Below are positions 10,642 to 20,600 of a stretch of 64,000 nucleotides of DNA, piece by piece (the first letter of the stretch is position 1; every line of letters begins with the position of its first letter). The translations under genes were made by a program, and so were the position numbers. The stretch covers positions 868,001 through 932,000 of the forward strand of contig NZ_CP042434.1 of the NCBI RefSeq assembly GCF_007971385.1, given 5' to 3'. The notes under the pieces were generated by a model that saw only the letters and a program-made list of their open reading frames with translations, had not been told where the DNA came from and ran no database searches. This DNA is from Arachidicoccus ginsenosidivorans. GTDB taxonomy: Bacteria; Bacteroidota; Bacteroidia; Chitinophagales; Chitinophagaceae.

Positions 10642-11823
10642 GTGAAAAAAATAAACTCCGCCTTTAACAAAGCCATGAGCTTTGTCAGTGCAAGAATAGA
10701 TCAAGTTAGCGAATTTACCAAACCGCAGAAGAAGTTTTTAAAATGGATCATTGAAATCTGGGTGATGTTACCTGTACGTCATAACTTTCTTAACGTATAT
10801 CGTTACAGTAATGGACAGTATTCAGAGAAAAGCCTGCGTAACCAGTTTGAACGAAAAATAGATTTCCCAGCCTTGTCTGATTCTGTATTTAGCCCTTTGA
10901 AAGAAAAAGAATGTATTGTGGCCTTCGATCCGAGCTTTATTAAAAAGAGCGGCAAAAAAACTTATGGCAAAGGATATTATTGGAGCGGCAAAGACGGGCA
11001 GACCTTACCAGGGCTTGAAATCAGTAGTCTGGCATTAGTGGACGTTAGCGATGAGACCGCCTACAGCCTGGAAGCCGTTCAGCCCCCTGCTGGCTTAAAA
11101 GATGGGAAGCAAATGGAGCATTACGTGAATATTATAGGACAAAATAAAGATCGGATCTTGAAGTATACCAAGTATGTAGCGGCGGATGCTTATTTTATGA
11201 AAACTGGCTTCATAGAGCCGTTACTTAAAATGGGCATTCAAGTTGTAACCAGAATGCGGCAGGATGCCGACCTCAAATATCTACATAAGGGACCTCAGAA
11301 AAGTGGCAAAGGTAGAAACCGGATCTTTGATGGGAAGGTCGATGTTAAAAATATTGATAAGCGTAGATGGGAGGTTTGTTATCAAGATGAAGACGTCTGC
11401 GCTTATGAATCAGTTGTTTGGTGTGTTTCATTAAAACGAATAGTCAAAGTTGTCTACCTTAAATATAAGAAGACGGATAGTTATTCTATTTTATTAAGTA
11501 CGGATACAGAGCTGGGCGGTGAAAAGGTTTTGCAATATTACAGATTAAGATTCCAGATTGAATTTCTGCTGAGGGACGCGAAACAGTATACCGGTTTGGA
11601 AGAGTGTCAGGCCAGAAGTCAAACAAAGCTCTATAATCATTTTAATCTATCCCTAATGGCAGTCTCATTAATGAAATTAACCTGTTGGGCCACCCAGCAG
11701 AATAAAAGCCAGATTCCGTTCTCAATGAGACGTATAAAAACATGGTACTACAACAAGTATATCACAGAAACAATTTTTTCAAACTTAGGTATTGATGTGC
11801 GACCTGTAAAGGTCTGTTTTTGA
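10642..11823 (+). CDS. IS4-family DDE transposase, 5' exon (reads briefly into the intron)
   Basis: The catalytic Asp residues lie in VAFDPSF and VAADAYF. The IS4 signature Y-x2-R-x3-E-x6-K is exact in YRLRFQIEFLLRDAK. The true exon ends at 11796 after 385 complete codons (last residues SNLGID); codons 11797-11823 are intron sequence up to a chance stop. Joining base 11796 to 14245 adds MSCRKIKKIYNK and CLEIGAMAA before a stop, a C-terminal ending typical of the family, for a 406-residue protein. Unspliced RNA would give a protein with nine wrong C-terminal residues. The start codon is GTG at 10642. Confidence 0.85.
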   Translation: MKKINSAFNKAMSFVSARIDQVSEFTKPQKKFLKWIIEIWVMLPVRHNFLNVYRYSNGQYSEKSLRNQFERKIDFPALSDSVFSPLKEKECIVAFDPSFIKKSGKKTYGKGYYWSGKDGQTLPGLEISSLALVDVSDETAYSLEAVQPPAGLKDGKQMEHYVNIIGQNKDRILKYTKYVAADAYFMKTGFIEPLLKMGIQVVTRMRQDADLKYLHKGPQKSGKGRNRIFDGKVDVKNIDKRRWEVCYQDEDVCAYESVVWCVSLKRIVKVVYLKYKKTDSYSILLSTDTELGGEKVLQYYRLRFQIEFLLRDAKQYTGLEECQARSQTKLYNHFNLSLMAVSLMKLTCWATQQNKSQIPFSMRRIKTWYYNKYITETIFSNLGIDVRPVKVCF

Positions 11824-12405
11824 ATTGTTTCGGCACCGAAAGGTGTAGAGAAACCCGGTGTTCTGTCACCGGTTTCCTACCACGGCATGCATCGACGGTA
11901 ACGACTTTGTATGAAGCCCGTGGGACAATGTACCGAAGGCGGCAACGCCTCTTGAAGAAGAGTAATCAGACTCAAGTGCTGGAAGTTTCATCCGGTATAG
12001 GGCTAGGAATGTTGACATGGATAAACTAATTGAATGATCGTTTGACGCACCGTCACCGAAGAGGAGCCAAAGAAACTGTCAGGCTTCAGCCAAAAGGCAA
12101 CGATACGGGATGAGTTGTTGACAGCTCAACTCACACAGACAAACAACGTATCCGGTGTACAGATCAATCCTAAATCAACAATGTTCAAATCAGGCAACAG
12201 GGGAACGCCGATTACCGCCTCGCCTGAGAAGGCAGGGCAGGCCAACCGCAAGGAAGGCTGATGGGAGGCGGCAGTAAGATGAGGTAAAAAGCGAAGGCTT
12301 CTCTGTAATGGAGAAGATAGGTGTTGAAATATAACACCGCAGTGTAAAGCTGGCAGACGTACCTCAGGTTTGTTATCGTAATGGAGAAATAGAACTTTTA
12401 TTAAG

Positions 12406-14133
12406 ATGGAAAAGCAAATGATCAAACATAGGAAACCTTCGGCAACAATGCCGACAGCGGAACTATGCACGAATGCGTCCATCAGTTCCGTAAATGATTG
12501 GAACAGTATTAACTGGGACTATCATGTACTGATCGTCAGAAAGCTACAACTCAGAATTGCGAAGGCTTCAGAACAGAAGAAGTTTAATAAAGTTAAACGA
12601 CTTCAATGGATTCTAACACACTCCCTATCAGCTAAATTAATAGCTGTTAGGGATATTTTGCAGAACTCCGGGAGTAAAACTCCAGGGGTAGATGGTATCA
12701 CTATTAAAACATCGAAGGAAAAGTTAGCACTCGCCAAAAGTCTAAGACGTCGGGATTATAAACCGCTTCCTCTCAGACGCATCTACATTCCAAAAGCAGG
12801 CAATAAAAAGAAGCTCCGCCCAATTTCCATTCCCACAATTCGGGACAGGGCATTTCAATCTCTCCATACACTGGCACTCCTGCCAGTGTCAGAGGTTACC
12901 GCAGACCATAACAGCTATGGATTCCGGCCAAAACGGAGCTGCGCAGACGCCATAGCCCAAAGCTTCATCTGTCTAGGAAGGCAAGCATCTGCCAGGTTCA
13001 CGCTCGAAGGTGATATCCGTGGCTGTTTTGATAATATAAGTCACGAATGGATGTTAAACAACATCTGCACAGACACAGTTATATTAGAAAAATGGCTAAA
13101 GGCAGGATATGTAGAAATTGATAAGTGGTTCACCACAGATCAAGGTACGGGACAAGGTGGCATTATTAGTCCGGTTCTCAGCAACATGACACTAGACGGA
13201 ATGGAAGCGCTAATAAATAGGCTATCCCGATTAGGTAACAGATTGAATTTCATTAGGTATGCGGACGATTTCATCGTAACCGCATACTCTAAAGATCTTT
13301 TGGAACAACAAGTTAAACCCGCCATCGAATTCTTCCTAAAAGAACGAGGACTAGAACTCTCTCAAGAGAAAACAGTCATCACAAAAATCACGGAAGGATT
13401 CGACTTCCTCGGGCAAAACGTGCGCAAATACCCCGCCAACGGGAAACTAAAACTGCTGATCACCCCTTCCAAGAAGAGTATTCACTCTTTCAAGCAAGGT
13501 ATTACACAGACCCTCCGCAAAGCACGTCACCTAACACAGGCTCAACTCATCCAACTGCTAAATCCCAAAATTACAGGATGGGCGAATTATCATCGAGGCG
13601 TTGTTTCCAAAAAGATATTCAATGATATCGACAACTTCATATGGAGAAATCTATATCGATGGGCAAAACGGCGGCATCCAAATAAAGGAACTCGTTGGAT
13701 CATGCATAAATATTTTAAGAAAATCGGTGGGGCTAACCACAGGTTCAGTACAAATGAACTATTAGATAATGGCGCAACTATAGAGGTAACCCTCAAACGA
13801 ATGGCTGACATTCCTATAAAACGCCATATAAAAATCAAAAAAGAAGTTCATCCATTCGATTCCAAATACGATGCATATTACGAACAACGAACTTCTGATC
13901 AATGGCGAAATAATAGCGAACGGAATACCGTTGCTTACATAATCTCCCGTGATCAATACGACCTTTGTCCATGCTGTCATCAAAGTTTGACCATCAACCA
14001 GCGATGGACAATTAGCCTTAGAACCAAACCGTCATTAGGCGGCGAGTTCAAATTAGGCAATATGGATATCATCCATACAAAATGTTATGAAGTTCGGCAC
14101 AATACACCAACAACCATAACAAAGATCCTGTAG
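12406..14133 (+). CDS. ltrA: Group II intron-encoded reverse transcriptase/maturase
   Basis: The 575-residue protein has the reverse transcriptase core in order: RT1-2 (TPGVDGITI, LRRIYIPKAGNKKKLRPISI), RT3-4 (SYGFRPKRSCADAI, EGDIRGCFDNISH), catalytic YADD in FIRYADDFIV (near residue 287), then ELSQEKTVITKI and FLGQNVRKY. The maturase X domain follows (LNPKITGWANYHRGVVSK). The C-terminus has a CPCCHQSL zinc-knuckle start and a second Cys in HTKCYEVRH, the frame of an HNH endonuclease, but the usual His-His pair between them is replaced by WTISLRTKPSLGG. It binds intron RNA for splicing and retrohoming. The frame is intact, so splicing competence is plausible; DNA cleavage is doubtful. Confidence 0.92.
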   Translation: MEKQMIKHRKPSATMPTAELCTNASISSVNDWNSINWDYHVLIVRKLQLRIAKASEQKKFNKVKRLQWILTHSLSAKLIAVRDILQNSGSKTPGVDGITIKTSKEKLALAKSLRRRDYKPLPLRRIYIPKAGNKKKLRPISIPTIRDRAFQSLHTLALLPVSEVTADHNSYGFRPKRSCADAIAQSFICLGRQASARFTLEGDIRGCFDNISHEWMLNNICTDTVILEKWLKAGYVEIDKWFTTDQGTGQGGIISPVLSNMTLDGMEALINRLSRLGNRLNFIRYADDFIVTAYSKDLLEQQVKPAIEFFLKERGLELSQEKTVITKITEGFDFLGQNVRKYPANGKLKLLITPSKKSIHSFKQGITQTLRKARHLTQAQLIQLLNPKITGWANYHRGVVSKKIFNDIDNFIWRNLYRWAKRRHPNKGTRWIMHKYFKKIGGANHRFSTNELLDNGATIEVTLKRMADIPIKRHIKIKKEVHPFDSKYDAYYEQRTSDQWRNNSERNTVAYIISRDQYDLCPCCHQSLTINQRWTISLRTKPSLGGEFKLGNMDIIHTKCYEVRHNTPTTITKIL

Positions 14134-14170
14134 CCGGTCGTTAATGAAACAGACGACTTACAACGAGCCA

Positions 14171-14204
14171 GAGCCGGATGAGGGGAAACTCTCATGTCCG
14201 GTTC
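14171..14204 (+). other. Group II intron domain V
   Basis: The 34-nt hairpin starts GAGCCGGATG, has a GGGGAAACTC loop region and closes with CATGTCCGGTTC, the standard size and shape of the catalytic domain V. Confidence 0.85.
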
Positions 14205-14244
14205 GTTGGGGACAAAAGCGCCGAAAGGCGCTTAGTTACCCGAT

Positions 14245-14310
14245 ATGAGTTGCAGAAAAATAAAGAAGATCTACAACAAATGTCTGGAAATCGGGGCAAT
14301 GGCCGCCTGA
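14245..14310 (+). CDS. IS4-family transposase, 3' exon
   Basis: These 21 codons and a TGA stop (ending CLEIGAMAA) continue the 385-codon 5' exon exactly in frame once the intron is removed. The G-x-I/M-A-A ending is common in Bacteroidota IS4 transposases. Confidence 0.7.
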   Translation: MSCRKIKKIYNKCLEIGAMAA

Positions 14311-14507
14311 TTTTCCTACCGAACCATTGTCATTAAAATACCTAAAGAAAACAAAGTTGGATCGCCCCTTGGAAACCTTGGGGATGGTGTAGTGTTTTTG
14401 ATCTTTCAACATGTCAGTAAAATTTGCCGGGCTGTTAACCCGTTTGTTAACTTATTTTACTGATGCTCCGAGAACGCATTGAAAATCAATATGGTTATTA
14501 AAACCTG
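14311..14507. other. Stretch without recognised genes after the IS transposase
   Basis: No gene seen. It may contain the right end of the IS. GGGCTGTTAACCCG near 14431 is a small inverted repeat of unknown meaning. Confidence 0.3.
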
Positions 14508-14592
14508 CGGAGAGCGAGGGATTCGAACCCCCGGACCTGTAACAGTCAACGGTTTTCAAGACCGCCGCATTCGACCACTCTGCCAGCTCTCC
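14508..14592 (-). tRNA. tRNA-Ser (anticodon TGA)
   Basis: The minus strand forms a full cloverleaf with long variable arm. The acceptor is GGAGAGC/GCTCTCC with discriminator G, the anticodon loop is CTTGAAA in stem CGGT/ACCG, and the T loop is TTCGAAT. The anticodon TGA reads UCA serine codons. CCA is not encoded. Confidence 0.95.
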
Positions 14593-14720
14593 GGGCGCAA
14601 AATAATATCTAATAATTTTAATAACCAAATTTTTTTGATATTCTTCCCGTAATTTTGCGATTTGATTCCTGTTTTCCGCAAAATTGCATCTATTGTACCT
14701 AAGGAATCGCCCAAATTACT

Positions 14721-16534
14721 ATGAAAGAATTATCAGTTCTCAATAAATACTTCTGGAAATATCGTTATCGTTTTATACTTGGCTTCCTGTTTATCACGGC
14801 ATCCAATTATTTTGCAGTCATGTCTCCTCAGGTTTTCCGTTATGTCGTAGGCAAGCTCCAGGAGACATTACCTGGCCCCCACCCCGAGGCAGGTGCCCAG
14901 GTAGTCAAAGACGTTATCCTATCCCAGTTTTTCGCCTGGATGGATCAATTCCCTTATGGCAGGATGGTGTTGGTCTGTAGTATAGTCATTATTATCCTGG
15001 CCTTAATACGAGGACTTTTTATGTTCTTTATGCGCCAAACCATCATTGTTATGAGCCGCCATATAGAATATGATCAGAAAAATGAGGTGTATAACCACTA
15101 TCAAAAATTGGACGCAGCATTCTATAAACCCATTCCACTGGTGATTTAATGAACAGGATGGCTGAAGATGTCAGCAGAGTGCGTATGTATACCGGCCCTG
15201 CCATCATGTATTTTATCAATCTGACGACCTTAATTGCCCTTTGTTTGATCAACATGCTGCAACAGGACGTCAAATTAACCCTGATTGTTATTTCTCCCCT
15301 TCCAATCCTGGCCTTGACCATTTATTTTCTTAACATTAACATACATAAGAGAAGCACTAGGGTTCAGGCACTCTTGTCAGATTTAACAACCAATGCACAG
15401 GAATCTTTCTCCGGTATTCGTGTGATCAAGTCTTATGTTCAAGAGAAGGCTATTTTAGGCTTTTTTAGAAAAAGCAGTGAGGAATACCGAAAAAATGCTG
15501 TTGGTCTGGCCAAAATGGAAGCTGTCTACTTCCCAAGTATGAATTTGATCATTGGGCTAAGTACATTAATCACCGTACTTATTGGTTGTCAGATCGTTTT
15601 GCATGATACCACCAAAGTGGGACTCATTGTAGAATTCGTCATCTATATCCTGCTTTTAATCTTCCCGGTCAGTGCCATTGGTTGGGTGGCTTCCATGACG
15701 CAGCGTGCCGCTGCCTCACAGAAAAGGCTCAACGAATTTCTACAGCAGGAACCAGCCATTCAGGATAAACCAGCGACTAAACCAGCCGATTTAGACGGTG
15801 ATATTTTATTTGAGCACGTTTCCTTTACCTATCCCAATACCGGCATCAAGGCCATCAAGGATTTTAACCTGCGGGTAAAAAAAGGCGAAAAAATATTAAT
15901 TCTTGGCAAAACCGGCAGTGGTAAGTCCACTGTTGCCCATTTGTTGCTACGTTCCTTTGATCCTGACAAGGGAAATGTTTATGTCAAAGGGGTTAATATC
16001 AAGGATATGCCCTTTAACCAACTAAGACACAATATCAGTTATGTGCCGCAGGATGTATTCCTATTCAGCGACAGTATCGCCAATAATATCAGTTTTGGAC
16101 TAAGCGAAAAGGCCTCCCAGCAGCGAATTGAAGATGCTGCCCGCTCAGCCAGCATCCATAATGAGATTCTTGAACTGCAAAACGGATATGAAACCATGGT
16201 AGGTGAACGGGGTGTCATGCTAAGCGGTGGCCAGAAACAGCGCGTCTCCATTGCCAGAGCTTTAATTAAAAACCCGGAACTCATGGTTTTTGATGACTGC
16301 TTGAGCGCCGTTGATGCTAAAACAGAAAATGAGATTATAACCCACTTAAATAAATTTTTAAGTGATAAAACTGCAATTATTATCACCCATAGAATATTTA
16401 CCGTTTTCAGTTTTGATCAGATTATCATAATTGAAGACGGGGAAATTACAGAAAGGGGCACACACGAGTCACTTATGAAACAAGGAGGTTATTATGCCGA
16501 GCTGTATAGAAAACAGGTTACTGAAGCACAGTAA
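14721..16534 (+). CDS. ABC transporter, fused membrane and ATPase domains (MsbA/MdlB type)
   Basis: The N-terminal half has six membrane segments (from RFILGFLFITASNYFAVMSP to the region around IVEFVIYILLLIFPVSAIGW). The C-terminal nucleotide-binding domain has Walker A GKTGSGKST (near residue 395), the signature LSGGQKQR, Walker B ELMVFDDCLSAVD and the switch His in ITHRIF. Asp replaces the usual catalytic Glu after Walker B (MVFDD), which can reduce ATPase activity in half-transporters. One A is missing near 15126-15128; the corrected length is 604 residues. It exports a lipid, peptide or drug as a homo- or heterodimer; the substrate cannot be told from sequence. Confidence 0.88.
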
Positions 16535-16634
16535 TTAACATAAATGCATGATTTTCACACTTACAGGCGTTCGTCTGCATAAGTTTTGGGATGTAATATT
16601 TGCATTATTCTAGGATTAAATTGGTATTTATAGT

Positions 16635-16642
16635 TACCTTTG
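16635..16642 (+). promoter_or_regulatory. -7 promoter box before ppa
   Basis: TACCTTTG is an exact TAnnTTTG -7 box 31 bp before the ATG of the pyrophosphatase. No clear -33 TTG at standard spacing. Confidence 0.4.
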
Positions 16643-16673
16643 CACCCAAATTTTCCTATTAAACAAAAAAGGC

Positions 16674-17231
16674 ATGATTAAAAATACGCAGGTTTTGCAT
16701 CCCTGGCATGGCGTTGAGACTGGCGAAAATGCACCAGAATTCGTGAATTGCATTGTAGAAATCCCCCAGGGATCCCGTTCTAAATATGAAATCGACAAAG
16801 CCAGCGGCCTGCTGAAACTGGACCGCGTTATTTATTCCTCCTTTCATTACCCGGCCAATTATGGCTTCATCCCCCAAACTTATGGAGACGATAAAGATCC
16901 ATTGGATATCCTGATTATCTCCAGTATGAGCATTCAGCCTATGTGTATTGTAGAGGCCAAGGTGATTGGTGTAATGCAGATGCTGGACGGCGGCGAAGGA
17001 GATGATAAAATCATTGGTGTTGCAGCTAATGACCCTGCCATTAACTATTATGAGAACATAGAAGAATTGCCTAAGCACTTTTTTAGTGAATTGCGCCACT
17101 TCTTTGAACAGTATAAAGTATTGGAAAAGAAGAGTGTTAAAGTGGAAGAATTCGGCAATAAGCAGCAGGCCCTGGGTATTATCCAAAAAGCAATGGAATC
17201 TTATAATAATCTGTTTACAGAAGAAAAATAA
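16674..17231 (+). CDS. ppa: Inorganic pyrophosphatase
   Basis: This soluble family I pyrophosphatase hydrolyses PPi to two phosphates and so drives nucleotide and aminoacyl-tRNA synthesis. Visible family features are IVEIPQGSRSKYEID, SSFHYPANYGFIPQTYGDDK with the metal-ligand run DDKDPLDIL, and a later GEGDDKIIGV containing further metal-binding Asp residues. The 185-residue length and intact frame are normal. It is transcribed alone or with the small membrane protein 57 bp downstream, which has its own possible -7 box. Confidence 0.95.
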   Translation: MIKNTQVLHPWHGVETGENAPEFVNCIVEIPQGSRSKYEIDKASGLLKLDRVIYSSFHYPANYGFIPQTYGDDKDPLDILIISSMSIQPMCIVEAKVIGVMQMLDGGEGDDKIIGVAANDPAINYYENIEELPKHFFSELRHFFEQYKVLEKKSVKVEEFGNKQQALGIIQKAMESYNNLFTEEK

Positions 17232-17266
17232 GGGCCTTGCGCTATTAATTTTTATTTTTTTACCTA

Positions 17267-17274
17267 CATTTGTA
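17267..17274 (+). promoter_or_regulatory. -7 promoter box before small membrane protein
   Basis: TACATTTG fits TAnnTTTG and lies 14 bp before the ATG at 17289. A TTG occurs at 17239 but with a spacing of 25, longer than usual. Confidence 0.3.
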
Positions 17275-17288
17275 AAAATTTTACTGAT

Positions 17289-17471
17289 ATGGAAGAAACT
17301 ACATCACGCGGGAAATATTGGGTATGGTTTGTCATTTGGCTGGCAATTATTATCGGTCTGATGATCTGGGCCAGACAATGGTTCTGGTTAGCACTACCTG
17401 GTGTTTTGACCTATTTTGTAAAAGCAATGGGTCTTATGGACGATAATAAAAAAGAAGATCAGTTCTATTAA
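17289..17471 (+). CDS. Small membrane protein (60 aa)
   Basis: The protein has one or two hydrophobic segments (YWVWFVIWLAIIIGLMIWA and FWLALPGVLTYFVKAMGLM) and a short charged tail (DDNKKEDQFY). It resembles short hypothetical membrane proteins found beside pyrophosphatase genes in this phylum, but I cannot name a family or function. A strong terminator follows 32 bp after its stop. Confidence 0.6.
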   Translation: MEETTSRGKYWVWFVIWLAIIIGLMIWARQWFWLALPGVLTYFVKAMGLMDDNKKEDQFY

Positions 17472-17503
17472 TGGATTGATTATATTATAAATAAAATTTA
17501 TTT

Positions 17504-17536
17504 GAGGGCTGAATTTTCCATTCAGCCCTCTTTTTT
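17504..17536 (+). terminator. Rho-independent terminator
   Basis: The ten-base stem GAGGGCTGAA/TTCAGCCCTC has a seven-base loop and is followed by TTTTTT. It ends the ppa/small membrane protein unit. Confidence 0.85.
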
Positions 17537-17590
17537 ATCTCCTCAAACCAGCAAACTACAGCCATGTGCAAAAAATACCCTGAAAATCGT

Positions 17591-17598
17591 TACCTTTG
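17591..17598 (+). promoter_or_regulatory. -7 promoter box before the SNF2 helicase
   Basis: TACCTTTG matches the -7 consensus and lies 26 bp before an ATG at 17624. This suggests that translation starts at that ATG rather than at the TTG at 17640. Confidence 0.4.
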
Positions 17599-17639
17599 CA
17601 AATTGCTTTTTGGCAACAAATAAATGAAAAAGACGAGCA

Positions 17640-20600
17640 TTGTTACCTTTTTTTATAAAACAGATTTATAGCAACGGATCCGAAGAGATCACCACCAGGG
17701 GCCGTAAAATTTTTAACAGCGGGCGAATTGAAGTCGCCCACCATGACATGCTCTCGGACACGATAAGTTTCCGGGTAAAGGATGACATGTATGCCAGCTG
17801 GTATAAGGTGCAGGTCAGAGGCTATAAAGACGAGTCAACCTTATCACTCAAATGCAATTGCACTTATAATCTGGGGGAACTCTGCAAGCACGAAGTGGCT
17901 GTCTTATTTCAGTTGCAGCAAATGTCTGATCAACACCTGCTAACCAATGTGGAGGTTAACTATGATCAAAAACACACCACGCTGCGCATGAACCGTCTGG
18001 ATCTGCGTCAGATCCGCGCATTTTCAGCTGGAGAGACCTATGACGAGGCAGAAGAATCCTTGCGCATGTCAAAGCCTGTGCTTCTGGAGAATGCCAATGA
18101 AAAGGTGGTCGCTGAAGTAACGGTCAACAGGGAAACCTTTCCAGTTATTATTCAAAAAAATGCAGAAAGGAACTTCGACACCAGTTGTAATTGTGGCTCA
18201 GAACATAAACATCCACTTTGTCTGCACAAAACCATACTCTTACTTCACTTGGTTAATATAGGGGGAGCCGATTATTTTGACTCAATCCGCAATTGGGATC
18301 GGGAGAAAAATCAATTATTAGGGCTTTACGGATTTTCTTTAGAAGACAACCTGGATGGAAAGTTTGAATTTACCTATAAAAACGGTAAACCCTTCTTAAG
18401 GGTACTGGATCCTTCCATAAAAAAGGTCATCAATCCCAATAGCTTTAATCCGCAGACTAAAGTCGTCAAACCGGAAGTTACGCCCGAACCGGCAGTCCTG
18501 GAACAGGACAGTGCGCAGTCCAGGGTAGGTATTGTTATTGCGGAGAGCCACCACCAATATCCTTACGTACAGTTTATACCGGTCAAGGGAGAAACCAATG
18601 AAGCAGGGACTAATTTTACCAATCAGATCGAAAAGCTCGATTTTGGCAAGAACATCAACCAGGACAGGATTGCTGAACAAGACTGGGGATTCTACATACC
18701 TTAAGAAAGATATCCGCCGGCGAGGTTAACCGGTATCTGGACCGTAATTCTGAATTCAGTGGTATCTGGGAAAATATTGTCCAGCAAAAAGGACAAGCGT
18801 TGACAGAGGACACCAGAAGACTGATCGTAGACTATCTCTACCAGAAACTCAAGCATTTATTTAACTTGTCTGTGGACAGTTATCTGACCTTTTATCTCCC
18901 GGGCGGCAAGGTGCTTACTTCAGCCAACATCGAACTGGCCAATTACTCTATCAATTATGTTAAACCTCATTTTGAGGTAGCGCATAATAATGATCAATAT
19001 GAAGTCATCTGTAAGGTGGATACGCTTTTAGGCGAAAAGTCGATCACAGAGAACGAACTTGATTCTAATTTACTTTTTCAGGTGGAAAACCAGTTTTATC
19101 TCTGGAGTAAGGCGGAAGACGTTATTACTGTGGAGAAATTCTTAAATGATGGCCGTATTGTATATACGGAAGATGAGTGGGAAAACGCTTTATTTGATTT
19201 TGTCATCCCGCTTTCAAAGGACTACACGGTTCATTTTACCAATATCAAACAGGAAGAGATTTATGATATGGTCCCTGAATCCAGGATTAACCTGAAAGAA
19301 AGGGGCGATTATCTGATCTTTGATCCCATCTTTATCTATCACAACCACCGGATTACCGACGAGCAAAATGACCAGATCATTTTGCCGCAAAAAGATAAAT
19401 TACTGATCATCCACCGCAACAGAGAGGCAGAAAATGAATTCTTTCAGAAAATTCACAATCTGCATTCCGGATTTGCCGTAGTCAATAAAAATCAATTAGC
19501 CCTTAAAGGTCCAGAGGTATTAAAAAATAACTGGTTTTTCCTTTTTGTGGATAAGATGAAGGAATTGAATGTACCGGTATATGGCTTTGAGACCTTGAAA
19601 AAATACCGGTTCAATACAGCTAAACCCACGACAGTTATCAACCTGAGCAGCCATACTGACTGGTTCGATGCTAAAGTGGACATCGATTTTAACGGACAGA
19701 AAATCTCTGTAGCCGAGGTTAAAAAAGCCTTGAATAATAAGCAACAGTTTGTCCAGTTAAAAGATGGTACCTTAGGTGTGCTGCCTGAGGAATGGCTAAA
19801 AAAATACAGCCTTTTATTCCAGGTGGGAGAAACCTCGGATAATACCTTAAAACTCAATAAATATCATTTTACCATCATCGATGAGCTCTATGCACAGCGC
19901 GATGAAAAAGAGTTGATATTCCATCTGGAAGAAAAATACGAACAGATCCGTAAGGCCCATGTGATTCATGAACTGGAGGTACCTGAGCATTTAAAGACCG
20001 TGTTACGCCCTTACCAGTCTGCAGGATATCACTGGCTGAACTATCTGGACACGGTCAAATGGGGCGGCATTTTGGCTGATGACATGGGTCTTGGTAAAAC
20101 GATCCAAACCCTGACCTATTTATATTATTTAAAACAGGAAAGAGGATCTGCATTCTCTGCCTTGGTGGTGTGTCCAACCTCCCTCCTATACAACTGGGAA
20201 AATGAAATCCGCAAGTTCACGCCTGGGATTACCTATTTTATCCATCATGGCGCCGGCCGCAATCTGAATAAAATCACTTCCGGCGAGGCAGATATTATTA
20301 TAACCACCTATGGCACACTGCGCAGTGACATTAAATCCTTTGTAGAAAAGCGCTTTAATTATATTGTACTGGACGAAAGCCAGGCGATTAAAAATCCTGT
20401 CAGTAAAATTGCCAAGGCGGTCAATTTACTGGACGCAGACAACCGGCTCTGTCTAAGTGGTACACCGTTACAGAACAACACTTTTGACATTTATGCTCAG
20501 ATGAACTTTTTAAATCCGGGCCTGCTAGGCAGTGTGGAATGGTTCAAACAGCAATTTGCTATTCCCATTGATAAGTTTGGAGAGAAAGCTCAAAAAGAAC

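Larger units (their letters stand above)
11797..14244 (+). mobile_element. Group II intron with reverse transcriptase
   Basis: The 5' end GTGCGAC matches the GUGYG consensus. The 3' end CCCGAT ends in AT, fitting the AY rule. Domain V is readable at 14171-14204. The domain VI hairpin follows, with stem AGCGCC/GGCGCT capped by GAAA at about 14216-14233. The last six exon bases ATTGAT (IBS1) are complementary to ATCAAT at 12163-12168, a candidate EBS1. I did not identify EBS2. Removal of exactly these 2448 bases joins codon GAT to codon ATG and restores the transposase frame, which independently supports both boundaries. The intron encodes its own maturase at 12406-14133. Confidence 0.85.
10545..14310 (+). 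mobile_element. IS4-family insertion sequence, interrupted by a group II intron
   Basis: The element begins just after the truncated permease; the left end lies about 10530-10560. It carries one transposase gene split by the intron at 11797-14244. A short inverted pair around GTGGATAA and TTATCCAC (10558-10602) lies near the left end. I could not identify the right terminal repeat or a target duplication, so the right boundary is given only to the transposase stop codon. Sequence from 14311 to 14507 holds no gene that I recognise and may include the right end. Confidence 0.7.

Noticed and set aside
11843..11848. GTGTAG as the intron 5' end
   Set aside because: GTGCGAC at 11797 fits the consensus better and is the only site that joins the transposase in frame with the 3' exon.
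12126..12482. Minus-strand frame over the intron's 5' part
   Set aside because: It covers structured intron RNA and the start of the maturase gene; it has no recognisable protein features.
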